Of a stretch of DNA of 64,000 bases, positions 46,469 through 57,800 are shown piece after piece. Position 1 is the stretch's first letter. Every line of letters starts with the position of its first letter. Below the pieces are notes generated by a model. It was not told where the DNA came from and searched no databases. It saw only the letters and a program-made list of their open reading frames with translations. Origin of the DNA: Shewanella pealeana ATCC 700345 (GTDB lineage: Bacteria; Pseudomonadota; Gammaproteobacteria; Enterobacterales; Shewanellaceae); the NCBI RefSeq assembly GCF_000018285.1, contig NC_009901.1, forward strand, positions 371,001-435,000, read 5' to 3'. A program made the position numbers and the translations under genes.

Positions 46469-46492
46469 AAAAGGCCTCTGAGAGGCCTTTGT
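46469..46492 (-). terminator. Terminator of the adhesin-secretion gene block after lapD
   Basis: Perfect stem aaaggcctct / agaggccttt; on the minus strand it is followed by a T-rich run. Confidence 0.88.
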
Positions 46493-46530
46493 TTGTTTCA
46501 GCTTTAACTAATTCGTCTTAACTATCGACA

Positions 46531-48450
46531 TTATTCAATTGCGGTAGGCGGGGAGATAAAGCCCATATACGCATTGGTCTTTAATGGTATGAAACGTTTT
46601 AGCTGTGCTTCTTCCTCTATGCCAGTAGCTATGATCTCGATATCTAAACCTTTGGCGACATTAATCAACGCTCGGCATAGCTCGCTGCTGTGAGCATCTT
46701 CATCGTAGTAAGCGAAGGATTGATCAAGCTTCACATAGCTCGGGCGTATGTTCTGCAAGTAGGCCATTGAGCCAAATTGGCGGCCAAAGTGGTCAATACC
46801 GAAGTGGGCACCGTTATCACGAATGATGGCACATATGGCCTGACAGGCTTCAGGGTTACTGTAAACAGCGGCTTCGGGAATATCAAAACAGATCCGCTCT
46901 CGTAGTGTTGAAGAACGTAGGAACTTATCGAGCCATTGATGGAACTCGATATCGCCAATACTCTGGAAAGTTAAGTTAATGGCGACAGGTTCGAAGTTTC
47001 TATCTAATAGTTTCTTATTATGAATAGTCTTAATTAGGCATTTATCTAGCAGGCTTCCTAAAGAGAGCAGTTCGACATAGGGCATGAACTGACCCGCATG
47101 CACCATCTTGCCGTCGATCTCCAACTGGCAATATAGCTCTCGCTGTAAAACAGACTCAGTTTGATTGAGCAAAATGGGTTGCCACTTAAACTTGAATTGA
47201 CCGTCGGTAATTGCATGGCTTAGATGCTCGCGCCACTGCTCTCGAGTGAATAGCTGCTTCTCACTGGTCTCAAACCAATGGAAAACTTTATTCTCTTGCA
47301 GAGACTTCTGCAGGGCATTATCGGCTTGTGCCAAAATATCAGTGACTGTCATCTGACCGATACGCTCGGCAATACCAATCGCAAAGTGTTCGTTTGGCTT
47401 ACAGCCTGCCTTGGAGATCTCTTGATTAATGGTACGGATCAGGGTTTGCAGGTATTTACTGGTCTGCTCATGCTCAGAACTGGTGATCAAGAAAGCAAAT
47501 TCATATGCGGCAATACGGGCAATAACAGAGGTGGTTACACCATCTAAATGCTGCTTCATTTTATCCGATAGCAACTTGATGGTTTCATCGCGGACTTGGT
47601 AGCCATACTTGCTGTGTACTTCTTCTAGCCAGTCAAATTTTGCCATCATGAGTGCGCCACTCTTGGGCTCACTTAGCCAACTGTTTAACCGTCCCATCAT
47701 GTATTGGCGGTTTGGTAGGCCAGAGACTTGGTCGACAAGGTTTTTCTTTCTCAGCTCGCCAACTTCTTCATCGAGTGAATTAAAGATCTGCTTGAGTTGA
47801 TCGGACATGCTGTTGAAAGCCTGTACCACAGATTTTAACTCAATGGTCTTGGGCACTGTCATGTCGGGACCAAATTTGCGATTGGCGATCTCTGTGGCAT
47901 GTTCTGCAATATCGTGCAGTGGTTTTAAAATCCAAGTTAAACCGACTCGGGCAAAAATAATGGCAATCAGAAATAGGATTGAAAAGACTATGATGGCATT
48001 GGTCATGGTACGCCAGAGTTCGTGATAGCCGAAACCTGGGTGAGCGGTGATCTCAAGGCGAGCGAGTTGGATCCAGCCTGAGGTGATGGTGCTCTCGCGT
48101 TTAATAGTTTTGAATAGCCCTAAGTCGATAAACCACTGGGGAACCCCTTCGATTTTCATCGGGTTTTCCCACACCTGTTGTTTGCCATCAACTAACCAGG
48201 TGAGTTTGACTTGCTGGTAGTAGCCACCCTCAAAAATCACATTGATCAGGGTTTCTGCACCTACAATATCACCCGCTTCTAAATCGGGGACCAACATAAT
48301 ACCGAGTGAGTGGCTGGTATTGTTGAGATCGGATTCCATTTGTTTAGTTAGGAAGCTTTGAGTTTCGGTAAATTGTACATAACCTAAACTCGCAACAACC
48401 AACAAGAACAGTACAAACAGTAGTGTGTATATCTGTCGAAACAGTGTCAT
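46531..48450 (-). CDS. lapD: LapD/BpfD, c-di-GMP receptor controlling the adhesin protease
   Basis: The 639-residue inner-membrane protein has helices at about 5-24 and 150-172 bounding a periplasmic output domain of about 125 residues, then a HAMP domain (about 173-225), a degenerate GGDEF (RIAAYEFAFLI in place of the GGDEF site) and a degenerate EAL (RELYCQLEIDG in place of EAL). This is the LapD design: it is enzymatically inactive, binds c-di-GMP through the EAL domain and sequesters LapG with its periplasmic domain. It starts 7 bases after the lapG stop, in the same operon as the secretion genes. Confidence 0.93.
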   Translation of the reverse strand: MTLFRQIYTLLFVLFLLVVASLGYVQFTETQSFLTKQMESDLNNTSHSLGIMLVPDLEAGDIVGAETLINVIFEGGYYQQVKLTWLVDGKQQVWENPMKIEGVPQWFIDLGLFKTIKRESTITSGWIQLARLEITAHPGFGYHELWRTMTNAIIVFSILFLIAIIFARVGLTWILKPLHDIAEHATEIANRKFGPDMTVPKTIELKSVVQAFNSMSDQLKQIFNSLDEEVGELRKKNLVDQVSGLPNRQYMMGRLNSWLSEPKSGALMMAKFDWLEEVHSKYGYQVRDETIKLLSDKMKQHLDGVTTSVIARIAAYEFAFLITSSEHEQTSKYLQTLIRTINQEISKAGCKPNEHFAIGIAERIGQMTVTDILAQADNALQKSLQENKVFHWFETSEKQLFTREQWREHLSHAITDGQFKFKWQPILLNQTESVLQRELYCQLEIDGKMVHAGQFMPYVELLSLGSLLDKCLIKTIHNKKLLDRNFEPVAINLTFQSIGDIEFHQWLDKFLRSSTLRERICFDIPEAAVYSNPEACQAICAIIRDNGAHFGIDHFGRQFGSMAYLQNIRPSYVKLDQSFAYYDEDAHSSELCRALINVAKGLDIEIIATGIEEEAQLKRFIPLKTNAYMGFISPPTAIE

Positions 48451-48457
48451 CTTCTAA

Positions 48458-49165
48458 CTACTCCAGTTTTATCTTGGGTTGGTTAAGGCGCTCAACACCC
48501 AAGCGATGTTGCAGGTCATTCCATTTAGCAAGTTTTGATGAAGAACCCGCTAGAACACCTCGTCCTTTTTCTTTGTTTAGCCATAACTGTCGACCATTAA
48601 AGCTGTAGACAGGCAACAGATCTTTTCTCTGTGTTGCAGGCTTAATTTGCTTATCAAGGTTATCTAAAACAAGAGGGATAGAAGAGGGTGTCTCATAGTA
48701 GGCGAGTACCATGTGATATTGATTTACGCTGGTAGCTTTAACCATGGTTATGCGTAATTTATCTTCAGACACACCGAGCTGAAGTAGGGTAAAGTATTTG
48801 GCGATTGAGAAATCCTCACAGTCACCACCACTGACCCCAATAAACTCCATGGGCGTTGCCCAATAATTCTTATTTCCCCAAAGCTTTATATCATCGACAA
48901 AATGGAAGAGGTTGAAAAAGTTATTCACCATCAATATTTTATCGTTATCTTGTAAGCCTTTAGCTTCATCTAAAATCTTAAACCAGGCTCTAATTCTTTT
49001 GCCTGCACGCTCGCCATATTGCGATTCAATCGTTTGGGTAATATGCTCAGCATCTAACTCTTGAACAGGTCCAGCATAAAGACTAGAGACAGACAGAGCC
49101 AATACCGTCAATTTTAATTGGCAGACTTTTCGTAATTTTTTTAATTGATAAAGCCTGCCAACCAT
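48458..49165 (-). CDS. lapG: LapG/BpfG, periplasmic cysteine protease that releases the adhesin
   Basis: The 235-residue bacterial transglutaminase-like cysteine protease has an N-terminal signal segment (about 15-31). The catalytic triad is Cys116 (GGDCEDFS), His151 (QYHMVLAYY) and Asp168 (LVLDNLD). Asp115 and Glu117 flank the cysteine, as in the calcium site of LapG. It cleaves the N-terminal retention module of LapA/BpfA-type adhesins when LapD lets it go; that module lies outside this window. GGAG is five bases before the ATG. It sits directly upstream of lapD. Confidence 0.94.
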   Translation of the reverse strand: MVGRLYQLKKLRKVCQLKLTVLALSVSSLYAGPVQELDAEHITQTIESQYGERAGKRIRAWFKILDEAKGLQDNDKILMVNNFFNLFHFVDDIKLWGNKNYWATPMEFIGVSGGDCEDFSIAKYFTLLQLGVSEDKLRITMVKATSVNQYHMVLAYYETPSSIPLVLDNLDKQIKPATQRKDLLPVYSFNGRQLWLNKEKGRGVLAGSSSKLAKWNDLQHRLGVERLNQPKIKLE

Positions 49166-49183
49166 GGTGCTCCAGAACGATTT

Positions 49184-49789
49184 CTATTTAACTTCTTCGT
49201 CTACCGTGTAGATGTGCCACTTCATATCCGCAGTGGTGTCGTCGCCAGTGAGTTCAGCGATGACTCGACGGTTTATCTTATGTGCTGATGCGGTATGAGT
49301 CGGATCGATAGGACGATCGAAGCTATAACCTACTGCACTGAGTCTACCTGAATCAATACCAAAACGTTCAGCAAGTAGAGAGCTGACTGCATTGGCACGA
49401 TTTTGAGACAGGACTTGGTTATGTTGGTGTGATCCCGTTTTACTACAGTGGCCCTCAATAACCGCTTGGGTATTAGGGAACTTCTGCATAAAGCTTGCGA
49501 TCACTTCTACCTGCGGATAATACTGAGGATCGATATAGTAAGAGTCATTAGCAAACAGGATCTTGAGCTCCTGACGCTCATTAATTGGCTTGATTTTACC
49601 GCAACCATAGTTATCGATAGTTGCTCCAAGCGCAGTTTCGTTACAGCGCTCTCTTGCTACAATCACACCATCATGATCGATATCGCTTAGATCGTTAACC
49701 TGTACCGTTGGCTCATCCATGGTGGCAATATCACGCATTGAGCAGCCACCTAAAATCGCGAGACTTAATAGAACTAGTATGATTTTCAT
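49184..49789 (-). CDS. OmpA-family lipoprotein of the adhesin locus
   Basis: The 201-residue lipoprotein has lipobox LGGC (Cys16) and a C-terminal OmpA-like peptidoglycan-binding domain (about 73-190) with FANDSYYIDPQYYPQVEVIASFM, VIEGHCSKTGS and RANAVSSLL. It overlaps the TolC-like gene by 4 bases (ATGA) and precedes lapG by 18 bases. By position it belongs to the adhesin export block; it may anchor the export channel to the cell wall. Confidence 0.9.
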   Translation of the reverse strand: MKIILVLLSLAILGGCSMRDIATMDEPTVQVNDLSDIDHDGVIVARERCNETALGATIDNYGCGKIKPINERQELKILFANDSYYIDPQYYPQVEVIASFMQKFPNTQAVIEGHCSKTGSHQHNQVLSQNRANAVSSLLAERFGIDSGRLSAVGYSFDRPIDPTHTASAHKINRRVIAELTGDDTTADMKWHIYTVDEEVK

Positions 49790-51213
49790 TGTGGGACTCC
49801 TCCTTCGTAATCTCTCTCTCCATTCCAGACATCGGGTCTAGTCACGCGCAGTGAATCGAGCAGTTGCCCGGTGGCATTTAATACGCGGTATTGAGCGATA
49901 ATTTCATCATACTCAGACTCTAAATAATCTTTTCTGGCTTCAAAAAGCTCATTTTCAGTATCGAGTAGATCCAGTAGGGTACGCTGACCTAAATTGAACT
50001 GCTGGCTATAGGCAACTTGGGTATCTTTAGCTGCAACAACATGGTCGCGAATGTACATTTTTTGCGGAGTGAGAAGCTCGTAGGCGTTCCAAGCTAAGTT
50101 GACGCCTTCAACAACCTGTCTGTGGGCACGTTGACGGATCTCTTTAGCTTCGCCAACTTTATAGGCGGCTTCTTTTTCACGAGCCAGATCGCGACCACCG
50201 GCAAATAGGTTGTACTTTAAGCGCACCATAGCAACTAGATCATTATTATGGCCACCAACATTATTACTCGCCAAAGCGGAATAACCATCTTCACCATCGA
50301 GGTTATTATTCCAGTTACCATCTAGCTCTAAGGTAACCTTTGGATAATAATTGGATTGCGCCGAGTCTTTCTCATTCTCGGCGGCGTAGATGTCGCTCGC
50401 GGCTGATTTAAGAATCGGATGGTTATCTTGGGCCATCATGACGCTACTGCTGAGATCGGCTGGAAGCATGTCTGCGTCAGGCACTGGCACTATCATGTCT
50501 TCTGGTTGTTGCTCAACGATGCGAACAAATTGAGATTTGGCATCGTAGAAGTTATTGCGTGCGGAGATTACATTGGCGTTAGCACGCGCTAAACGACCGG
50601 TAATTTGCGAAAGATCGGCAGTAGAGCCTAGGCCTGAGTCGGTACGCTGCTTAATTTGCTCGTAGATATCTTTATGACTTTGAAGATTCTTCTCTGCCAA
50701 GGTGAGAACCTGTTCACTGCGAATATAATTGATGTAAACTTTTGCAACATCTAGCGCCATATCTTCGGCGGCGGCAAATAATGCCCACTGTTCGGCGCTG
50801 GCTTCGAAGCTGTATCTGTCGACTTCGCTGCTAGTGTGGAAACCATCGAAAAGCATCTGTTTGATACTAAAACCCGCCTCACCACGTTCTAGTTCTATCA
50901 CGCCATCATCATCAACGTCGCCTTGGCCAACACCATTAGGAGCACGTCGACGAGTCGATGGGCTGTTAGTCTGCTCCCAACCATAGCCAGCACTGATATC
51001 AACCGTTGGCATATAGCCCGCTACCGCTTGATTTACCTGCTCTTCACGAGCCTTAAAGCGGTTAAATGCAATCCGGATTTCGGGATTTGTATCCAGTGTG
51101 TGTGCTACAGCTTGCTCTAGCGTTTGGCTAGAAACTGTAGCTGGTATCATCAGCGCGCTAACGGCAAGTGCTAATGCACTGCGCTTTAGCTGCCGTACTG
51201 TGCTGCTATCCAT
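49786..51213 (-). CDS. aggA: TolC-family outer membrane channel for type I secretion (AggA/LapE-like)
   Basis: The 475-residue protein has a signal peptide (to about residue 30), two OEP repeats with long coiled-coil stretches (about 32-235 and 240-455), and the motif LDTENELFEARKDYLESEYDEIIAQYRVLNATGQL near the C-terminus. It forms the outer membrane exit of the adhesin exporter. AGGAGGGG lies seven bases before the ATG, one of the strongest ribosome binding sites in the window. Confidence 0.93.
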   Translation of the reverse strand: MDSSTVRQLKRSALALAVSALMIPATVSSQTLEQAVAHTLDTNPEIRIAFNRFKAREEQVNQAVAGYMPTVDISAGYGWEQTNSPSTRRRAPNGVGQGDVDDDGVIELERGEAGFSIKQMLFDGFHTSSEVDRYSFEASAEQWALFAAAEDMALDVAKVYINYIRSEQVLTLAEKNLQSHKDIYEQIKQRTDSGLGSTADLSQITGRLARANANVISARNNFYDAKSQFVRIVEQQPEDMIVPVPDADMLPADLSSSVMMAQDNHPILKSAASDIYAAENEKDSAQSNYYPKVTLELDGNWNNNLDGEDGYSALASNNVGGHNNDLVAMVRLKYNLFAGGRDLAREKEAAYKVGEAKEIRQRAHRQVVEGVNLAWNAYELLTPQKMYIRDHVVAAKDTQVAYSQQFNLGQRTLLDLLDTENELFEARKDYLESEYDEIIAQYRVLNATGQLLDSLRVTRPDVWNGERDYEGGVPQ

Positions 51214-51247
51214 GTATAACCCCTCCTGGTTGTTTTTTATATCGGGT

Positions 51248-52630
51248 TTAGCGCTCTCTAAGCGCCGTATCTTTAGCCCGCAATATCGGATTAAGTATGT
51301 ACTCTAAAACGGACCTTTGCCCAGTAATCACATCCACCGAGGTAAGCATCCCCGGGATGATAGGCATTTGAGTTCCATCGTCTTTTGTTAGACTAGAAAA
51401 CTCGGTTCTCACCTTTACTATGTAGAAGCTGTTGCCTTCTTCGTCTTGAGTTGTATCGGCACTAATGTGCTCAACCACGCCATTCAAGCCACCATAGCGA
51501 GTAAAGTCATAGGCTGTGACTTTTACTACGGCGGGTAATCCTGGGTGCAAGAAGGCGATATCTTTAGGGATAATCTTCGTCTCAATTAATAGCTTGTCTT
51601 CTGACGGTACGATTTCAATTATGTCGACACCAGGTTGAACTACGCCACCAAGAGTATTGATATGGATAGTTTTTACCGTGCCGTTCACAGGGGATACTAT
51701 TTCAGCCTTACTGACCTTATCTTGAGCTCCGACTTGAGCTTCGTTCATGCGTGATAATTTAGTCTGCATTTCGTTAAGTTGAGCGCGGCTGTCTGCGGCA
51801 TAAATCAATACCGACTCTCGGCGTTTTAGAATGGCCTCATCCATGGTGGACTTCACCTTTGGCCTGAGTAGGCGAAGTGAGGCCAGCTCTCCTTGAATAT
51901 CGTTTACCACTCGTTGCAATTTGAGTAGCTCAACTTCGGGAACAATGCCTTTTTCTGCCAGTGGACGAGTCAATTCAAGCTCTCGAGATACTAGTTGGAA
52001 GCTCGTCGTTAGCGTTCTAATTTTGGAAGCGAGCTCTTGGATCTCTTGGTTACGCTGCTGGATCTGTCTTGCCTGGATCTCGAGTTGATTACTTAAGTTA
52101 TCTAATCGACCGGTATATTCTTCACGTTGGCGATTCGTGAGTTTAGGGTCGCCCTCTTCGAGAGCTGCAGGAAATATTAATGGCTGAGGAGATATCTTGA
52201 CTTGCTCGCGCCAGTCGTTAGTGATCCCTGAGATGGTAATGCTATTGAGCTCAGCTTGTAAGCGAACGACATTGGCGACTAGGCTGTTGACCTCTTGCTC
52301 TTGTTGAGCAAAGTCAGACTGAAAACGAGTTGCATCGATGCGAACTAGAGGTTGGCCTTTAGTCACAATCAAGCCTTCTTGGACGTACATCTCTTGTAAA
52401 ATACCGCCATCTAAACTTTGAATAACTTGCACTTGTGATGAGGGGATGACCTTGCCCATTCCAGTGGTTACTTGGTCAAGCTCAGCAAAATACGCCCAAA
52501 CTAAAAATGTCACTGCTAAGGCGGCAAGTGCCCAGATAATGAGTCTATGGCTGGTTGGGGCATCGGTCATCATTGCGCCGTAGACGTCATCGACCATCTC
52601 TAATTCATGCGTGGTTAAGTGTTTACTCAT
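51248..52630 (-). CDS. lapC: HlyD-family membrane fusion protein of the adhesin exporter (LapC-like)
   Basis: The 460-residue protein has one N-terminal membrane helix (about 29-50), the barrel/lipoyl start VIPSSQVQVIQSLDGGILQEMYVQEG, a long coiled coil (about 115-290) and the closing half AEIVSPVNGTVKTIHINTLGGVVQPG. It connects the ABC protein to the TolC-like channel. Its ATG overlaps the stop of the ABC gene as ATGA. Confidence 0.93.
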   Translation of the reverse strand: MSKHLTTHELEMVDDVYGAMMTDAPTSHRLIIWALAALAVTFLVWAYFAELDQVTTGMGKVIPSSQVQVIQSLDGGILQEMYVQEGLIVTKGQPLVRIDATRFQSDFAQQEQEVNSLVANVVRLQAELNSITISGITNDWREQVKISPQPLIFPAALEEGDPKLTNRQREEYTGRLDNLSNQLEIQARQIQQRNQEIQELASKIRTLTTSFQLVSRELELTRPLAEKGIVPEVELLKLQRVVNDIQGELASLRLLRPKVKSTMDEAILKRRESVLIYAADSRAQLNEMQTKLSRMNEAQVGAQDKVSKAEIVSPVNGTVKTIHINTLGGVVQPGVDIIEIVPSEDKLLIETKIIPKDIAFLHPGLPAVVKVTAYDFTRYGGLNGVVEHISADTTQDEEGNSFYIVKVRTEFSSLTKDDGTQMPIIPGMLTSVDVITGQRSVLEYILNPILRAKDTALRER

Positions 52631-54804
52631 TTCTTAGCTGCTCCCGCTAATAAACCATCATTCAGCTTCTTGAGTACTTCAGCTTTCGGGCCATCGGCAA
52701 CAATATGACCACGATCGAGGACGATGATACGATCGACAAGATTGAGTAAGTGCATCTTATGGGTGATGAGCAGCAGGGTTCGGTCTTTACTAACATTGTG
52801 CATAGCATGGATAAATTGCTTTTCTGCGCGCGCATCGAGACTCGCTGTCGGCTCATCCATTAACAATACAGGTGGATCATTCAAGGTTGCACGGGCAAGG
52901 GCAATGGTTTGTCGTTGGCCGCGGGAAAGCTCGCGGCCACCTTCGCCAACCTGCTGATCTAACCCTTCGGTTTCTAAATTGGTAAATAAGTTCACACCGG
53001 ATAGTTGCACCGCACGGATCAGTTGATGCTCGGTAACTTGGCGAGTACCAAACAAAATATTGTCGCGTACCGTACCGTGAAACAGGGTGATATCTTGCGG
53101 CAGATAACCGAAGTTTCGCCTTAAATCACTTGGGTGGATCTGAGCCGAGTCGATACCATCGTAGGTTAAACTTCCTTTGGTGGGCTGAAATAGGCCAACC
53201 AAAAGTTTTGCTAGGGTGCTCTTACCTGAGCCATTGCGACCGATTATGGCTACTCGCTCACCGGGAGCGATGTTTAGTGACAGAGGGTGCAGTACGGGGC
53301 GCTCGGATCCTGGATAGTTAAAGCCAATATGATGGGCGGTGATCTGGCCTAATAAGCGTTGACGGCTAACGAGATGGCCCTTGTTTTCAAACTCATCTTC
53401 TTGAGTCATGAGCTCATCAAGCTGACGCAGGGCACTGGCAGTTTGGTTGCCACGTGTCATTAGGCCTGCAAGTTGCGCCATGGGGGAAATCGCGCGGCTA
53501 GAAAGAATAACCGCCGCAATGATGCCGCCCATGGATATTTCATTTTCTGATACGCGATAGACACCTAAAATCACCACAAAAATCACAGAGGTTTGCACCA
53601 CAAACGTCGCCACATTGGTCACTGACGTGGTTATTTTTTTGCACTTCAGTTGCCAGTTAGCTGTATGACCAATCATCTGCTGCCAGCTTTTCTGGACAAC
53701 GCCTTCAGCACCACTGGATTTTATTGATTCAATAGAGGCTAATGACTCAATCAAGTGGCCGTGTTTAAGGCCTGAGAATTTATTACTCTCGTCAATTGCA
53801 GCCTTAAGTTTTGGCTGCATGATTAGGGTGTAGCCGATAATAATAATGCTACCTAAGAAAGGTATAAGCGCGAGATCGCCAGCGACAAGATAGATAATCG
53901 TTAAGAAGAAGAGTGCAAACGGCAGATCAACTAAAGTTGTTATTGTCGCGGAGGTGAGGATATCGCGAATGCTGTCGAATTCACCGAGTTGCTTCGCCAT
54001 GCCACCTACGCTAGGAGAACGTTTTTCTAGTGGAATGCCGATGGCCTTAGCGAAAAGTCGAGATGAGACAATGATGTCGACCTTCTTGCCTGCCACATCG
54101 ATAAGGTAGCTTCGAAGCTGGCGCATTATTAAGTCGAAAATGTACGCAATGCCAGCACCAATTGCTAGCACCCATAGAGAGTCAAATGCTAGATTTGGTA
54201 CGACTTTATCGTATACGTTCATGATAAAGAGTGGAGAAACCAAGGCAAACAAGTTCACCAGCACAGAAGCTATTAGGGCGTCGCGGTAGATGGGAGCCGA
54301 ATCTTTAATGGTTTGCAGTAACCAGTGGGCTTTGCTTTCGTGAAGATGAACATCTAAGCCCATATCACCTCGGTATTCCTGTTTAACTAAGAACAGGTAG
54401 CCCACGTAGAGCGCTTCGAGCTCTTCTATCGAAAGGGTTTCTTCGCCGCCAGTTTCTGGTAGCTGGATTACCGCGCGATCTTTTTCTATGTCGAGCTCGC
54501 GCAGAATGCAGGCTTTTTTATCCTTTAAAAGTAAAATACAGGGGAGCAGAATCGGGGATATTTCGTTTAATCCCTTGCGTGACAACTTAGCCGCCAGTCC
54601 AGCACGACTAGCTGCTTGAGGTAGAAGCTCCGGAGTTAATACATGTCCCTGCATAGGCAAGCCTGCCGCCAGCGAGTCGCTGGAACATGGGCTACCGAAA
54701 TGCTCGGTGAGTAACACTAAACTGTCTAGCAGAGGATCGACCATCACCCGTTGAGAGGCTGAAATCGTCCACTGCTCAGCATTCTTAGAATCTGAAGCAG
54801 ACAC
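52627..54804 (-). CDS. lapB: Type I secretion ABC transporter with C39-like domain (LapB-like)
   Basis: The 725-residue protein has an N-terminal C39-like domain (about 22-140) in which the region that holds the catalytic Cys in true C39 peptidases reads LLDSLVLLTEHFGS without it, so it probably binds but does not cleave the substrate. Six membrane helices follow (about 165-460). The ATPase domain has GRNGSGKST, the signature LSRGQRQ and Walker B VLLMDEPTASLD. It energises adhesin export. The start is GTG at 54804 with AAGGA 12 bases upstream; spacing is long, and an ATG at codon 21 is a possible alternative. Confidence 0.93.
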   Translation of the reverse strand: MSASDSKNAEQWTISASQRVMVDPLLDSLVLLTEHFGSPCSSDSLAAGLPMQGHVLTPELLPQAASRAGLAAKLSRKGLNEISPILLPCILLLKDKKACILRELDIEKDRAVIQLPETGGEETLSIEELEALYVGYLFLVKQEYRGDMGLDVHLHESKAHWLLQTIKDSAPIYRDALIASVLVNLFALVSPLFIMNVYDKVVPNLAFDSLWVLAIGAGIAYIFDLIMRQLRSYLIDVAGKKVDIIVSSRLFAKAIGIPLEKRSPSVGGMAKQLGEFDSIRDILTSATITTLVDLPFALFFLTIIYLVAGDLALIPFLGSIIIIGYTLIMQPKLKAAIDESNKFSGLKHGHLIESLASIESIKSSGAEGVVQKSWQQMIGHTANWQLKCKKITTSVTNVATFVVQTSVIFVVILGVYRVSENEISMGGIIAAVILSSRAISPMAQLAGLMTRGNQTASALRQLDELMTQEDEFENKGHLVSRQRLLGQITAHHIGFNYPGSERPVLHPLSLNIAPGERVAIIGRNGSGKSTLAKLLVGLFQPTKGSLTYDGIDSAQIHPSDLRRNFGYLPQDITLFHGTVRDNILFGTRQVTEHQLIRAVQLSGVNLFTNLETEGLDQQVGEGGRELSRGQRQTIALARATLNDPPVLLMDEPTASLDARAEKQFIHAMHNVSKDRTLLLITHKMHLLNLVDRIIVLDRGHIVADGPKAEVLKKLNDGLLAGAAKK

Positions 54805-54857
54805 TTTTGGGACTTATCCTTAAGATTTTATTATTATTTATTTAGTATCGATCATAG

Positions 54858-54879
54858 TGACCTGTTTTGCCACAGGTCA
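54858..54879 (-). terminator. Hairpin between the adhesin gene and the export genes
   Basis: Stem tgacctgt / acaggtca in the 93-base gap after the adhesin stop. No strong T run follows on the minus strand, so it may be a partial terminator that lowers expression of the exporter relative to the adhesin, or an mRNA 3' structure. Confidence 0.4.
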
Positions 54880-54897
54880 TTATGTAGTCTCTTTTAG

Positions 54898-57800
54898 TTA
54901 TGGCAGCATAGCAAACCCATTCAGATTTAATTGGTCATCCAATGGTTCAGGGGTATTCACTGCCTGAGTCACAGGAGCTCCTGATGATGTACTGACAATA
55001 AGTGGTCCCTCTCCGTTAGTACCCAATAAGCCGGATATAATGTCGGCTTCATTGCTACCGAATTGACCGATTAGATCGACACCATCGAGTACAATATGTT
55101 GGTCAAAACTGCCATTACCGTCTGTATCAATATTAATACTTGTTGAGCCATTTTCATCGGTAAAACTCAGATGTTGAGCTAGCTCATGAACTGTATCCCC
55201 TTGCAAAATATCGCTTAAATCTAGCTTATCTTCTGCCAAGTTAAAGTCGGTAATATGGTCTGTGGTGTCAGTGCCGTCCACTGAGTCGACAGTCCACTTG
55301 AAGGTGTCTTCCCCTAGACCACCAATCATGGTGTCGTTATCTAAGCCACCAATTAGGGTATCGTTACCACCTTGGCCAAACAGGATATCGTTACCTTCAC
55401 CGCCCTCTAACGTATCGGCGCCGTCTTCGGCATTATTTGCGCCAAATAGGTGCGTATTATTAGATATGAAATCATGTATATCTTGTACCGTAACGTCAGT
55501 TGCTTGTTGGCTGGTTTCTTGTGCAACGAAGGCTTGTAGCGCGCTATAGCCTTGGCCATCGATACCATCAAATGAAACCAAGTCGCCAAAGATGATATCG
55601 TTACCTTCGCCAGCATTAACCGCGTCATCACCTTGAATAAGCTGTTGCTCTGAGCCTAGGATGACGCTGGCTAAATTGCCTACGCTAACTTTTGCCTTAA
55701 CGACACCATCTGTGTCATAAGGGAGGATGTCATCCACATCGATGCTGGTTTTAATACCCACAGCTTCGACGTCAGAGATACCGGCTAACAGATCAAATGC
55801 GGCTTTAGGATTTCCCTCTTCATTGTGTTTACCGTCGGTGATGAAATACGTGAGGTTATTGCCAGCATTATTAGCCACTAAGCTGCTATTAAACCAGTCT
55901 ACTGCTGCATCAAATGCATCAATATAATCGGTTTGCCCGCCACTTTTGATGTCGTTCCAGGCATCATTATCGCCCTCTATTAGGGCTTCAATATCCAGAT
56001 CTTGAATGTTGACAGAGATACTTGTGATCGCCGATGTACTAAAGTCGATGACTGCAATATTAACCGTCCCCGAGTGTATGCCGGAGGTAGCAGCTTGTAG
56101 TGACTTAAAGACTTCAATTAATTGACTCTTTGCCGTATTAACTGTGTTACTCCCCATGCTGCCTGATGAGTCGAGGATAAAGGCGAAATTATAGTTCTCA
56201 CCTTGAACGATCTGAATGCCTGTGGTGTCGCTGACAATGACATCATGGTCGTCAGTGCCTTGAAGGGTGTTATCGCCATCTGTTCCGCCCACAAAACCAT
56301 AGTCTCGGGTCGGTATGACATCGAAATAGACTGTCGCGGTATCGGTTAAACCATCTTCATCTTGTACCGTATATTCGTAGCTAGCTGAACCGCTATAGCC
56401 AGTATCAGGGGTGAATACCACGTTACCGTCTACATCTAGCTCTACAGTGCCATTTTGGGCGTTACCAACGCTGATGATTGAGAGTAAATCACCATCAGGA
56501 TCAGTATCGTTTGCAAGAATCGTGTCGGCAGTGAAGGTGAATGGAGTATCTTCAAGTACCACTACACCGTTAGCTATAATCTGATCTCCAAGCGGTGTGT
56601 AATCGCCAATTTGTTGATTGTCTTGATCGAACACCCCGAGCTCAATATTAAGCTCATAAGCTCCGCCTTGATCCCAGTAAATGACTTCAATTGAGTGAGC
56701 GCCGGGGTCAGTGATATCAAAATAGATGTGGCCGTCATCACCTGGGACACGAGTACTGGATGATTGGTTTCGAGATACTTCAGCGACGACGACACCATCG
56801 ATGAGTACTGAATAACCATCATCGGCAGTGACTCTTAAGCCATAGGTTCCAGCATCTAATTGTACCGAACCTTGCATATGCAAGATGGCGTCAGAGCTGT
56901 TTCCAGGATCATTACTTAAACTTGCAGCATCATCACCTAGGAAGCTTTGTAGGCTTGTGCCTGTTCCTAGGTTGCCACCACCTTTGGCGTAGTTTAATGT
57001 CGTTGCGAAGAATGTTGCATCGGCTTCATTGTTATTAATGAAGTTTCTCACTTGTGAAACAGAGGATAGGTTTCCTCCATCAGTACTGTCGTTGTAGCTG
57101 TAATAATGGCTGTTTAATCCAGCACCAAAGTAATCATCGGTCGCAATTGGAGGTTCATTTACGTTAGTTAGCTCTATAGCCACAGTTGCTGTATCGGTTA
57201 ATCCCGTAGAGTCCGTCACAATCACATCTAGAGAGAATGAACCTAAATCTGCATCGTCGATGTCTTGATTTAGGGTTATGTCACCAGAATTGGCATCGAT
57301 AGTGAATACACCATTGGTAAGTGACCCCCCCTTAAAGCTATAGGTTAGGTTATCGTTTTTATCAGGATCGTCGGCAATGACAGTGCCAACAAGCGTGCCA
57401 TTATTTGAATCTTCAGGTTTAAAGCCAAAGTCATAGGCATCTGTATTAGCTGCATCTCCTTTCACATCAGTGCCAGAGCGGAATTCTGGGGCTGAATCAA
57501 CGGGAGTGACGTTGATAGTCAGTGTTGCTTCTGCTCCGGTATTAGTGGTGTAAGTGATAACAGGGACTTCACCGTTCCAGTGCTTATTCGGTGTGAAAGT
57601 ATACTCACCGTCACTATCTAGGGTCAGCTTACCACCTTTGATATTTATAACGTTCTTACCTGCACTATGCTGTCCAGATTGGCCTGCAATTTTAAAGCTG
57701 GCTACTGTAAGTGAAGAGTCAATATAAGAATCATTGCTGAGAACATTGCCAAACGTCGCTATACCTTCTTCTGTTACTTTAAAGTCATTAATTGCAGTGG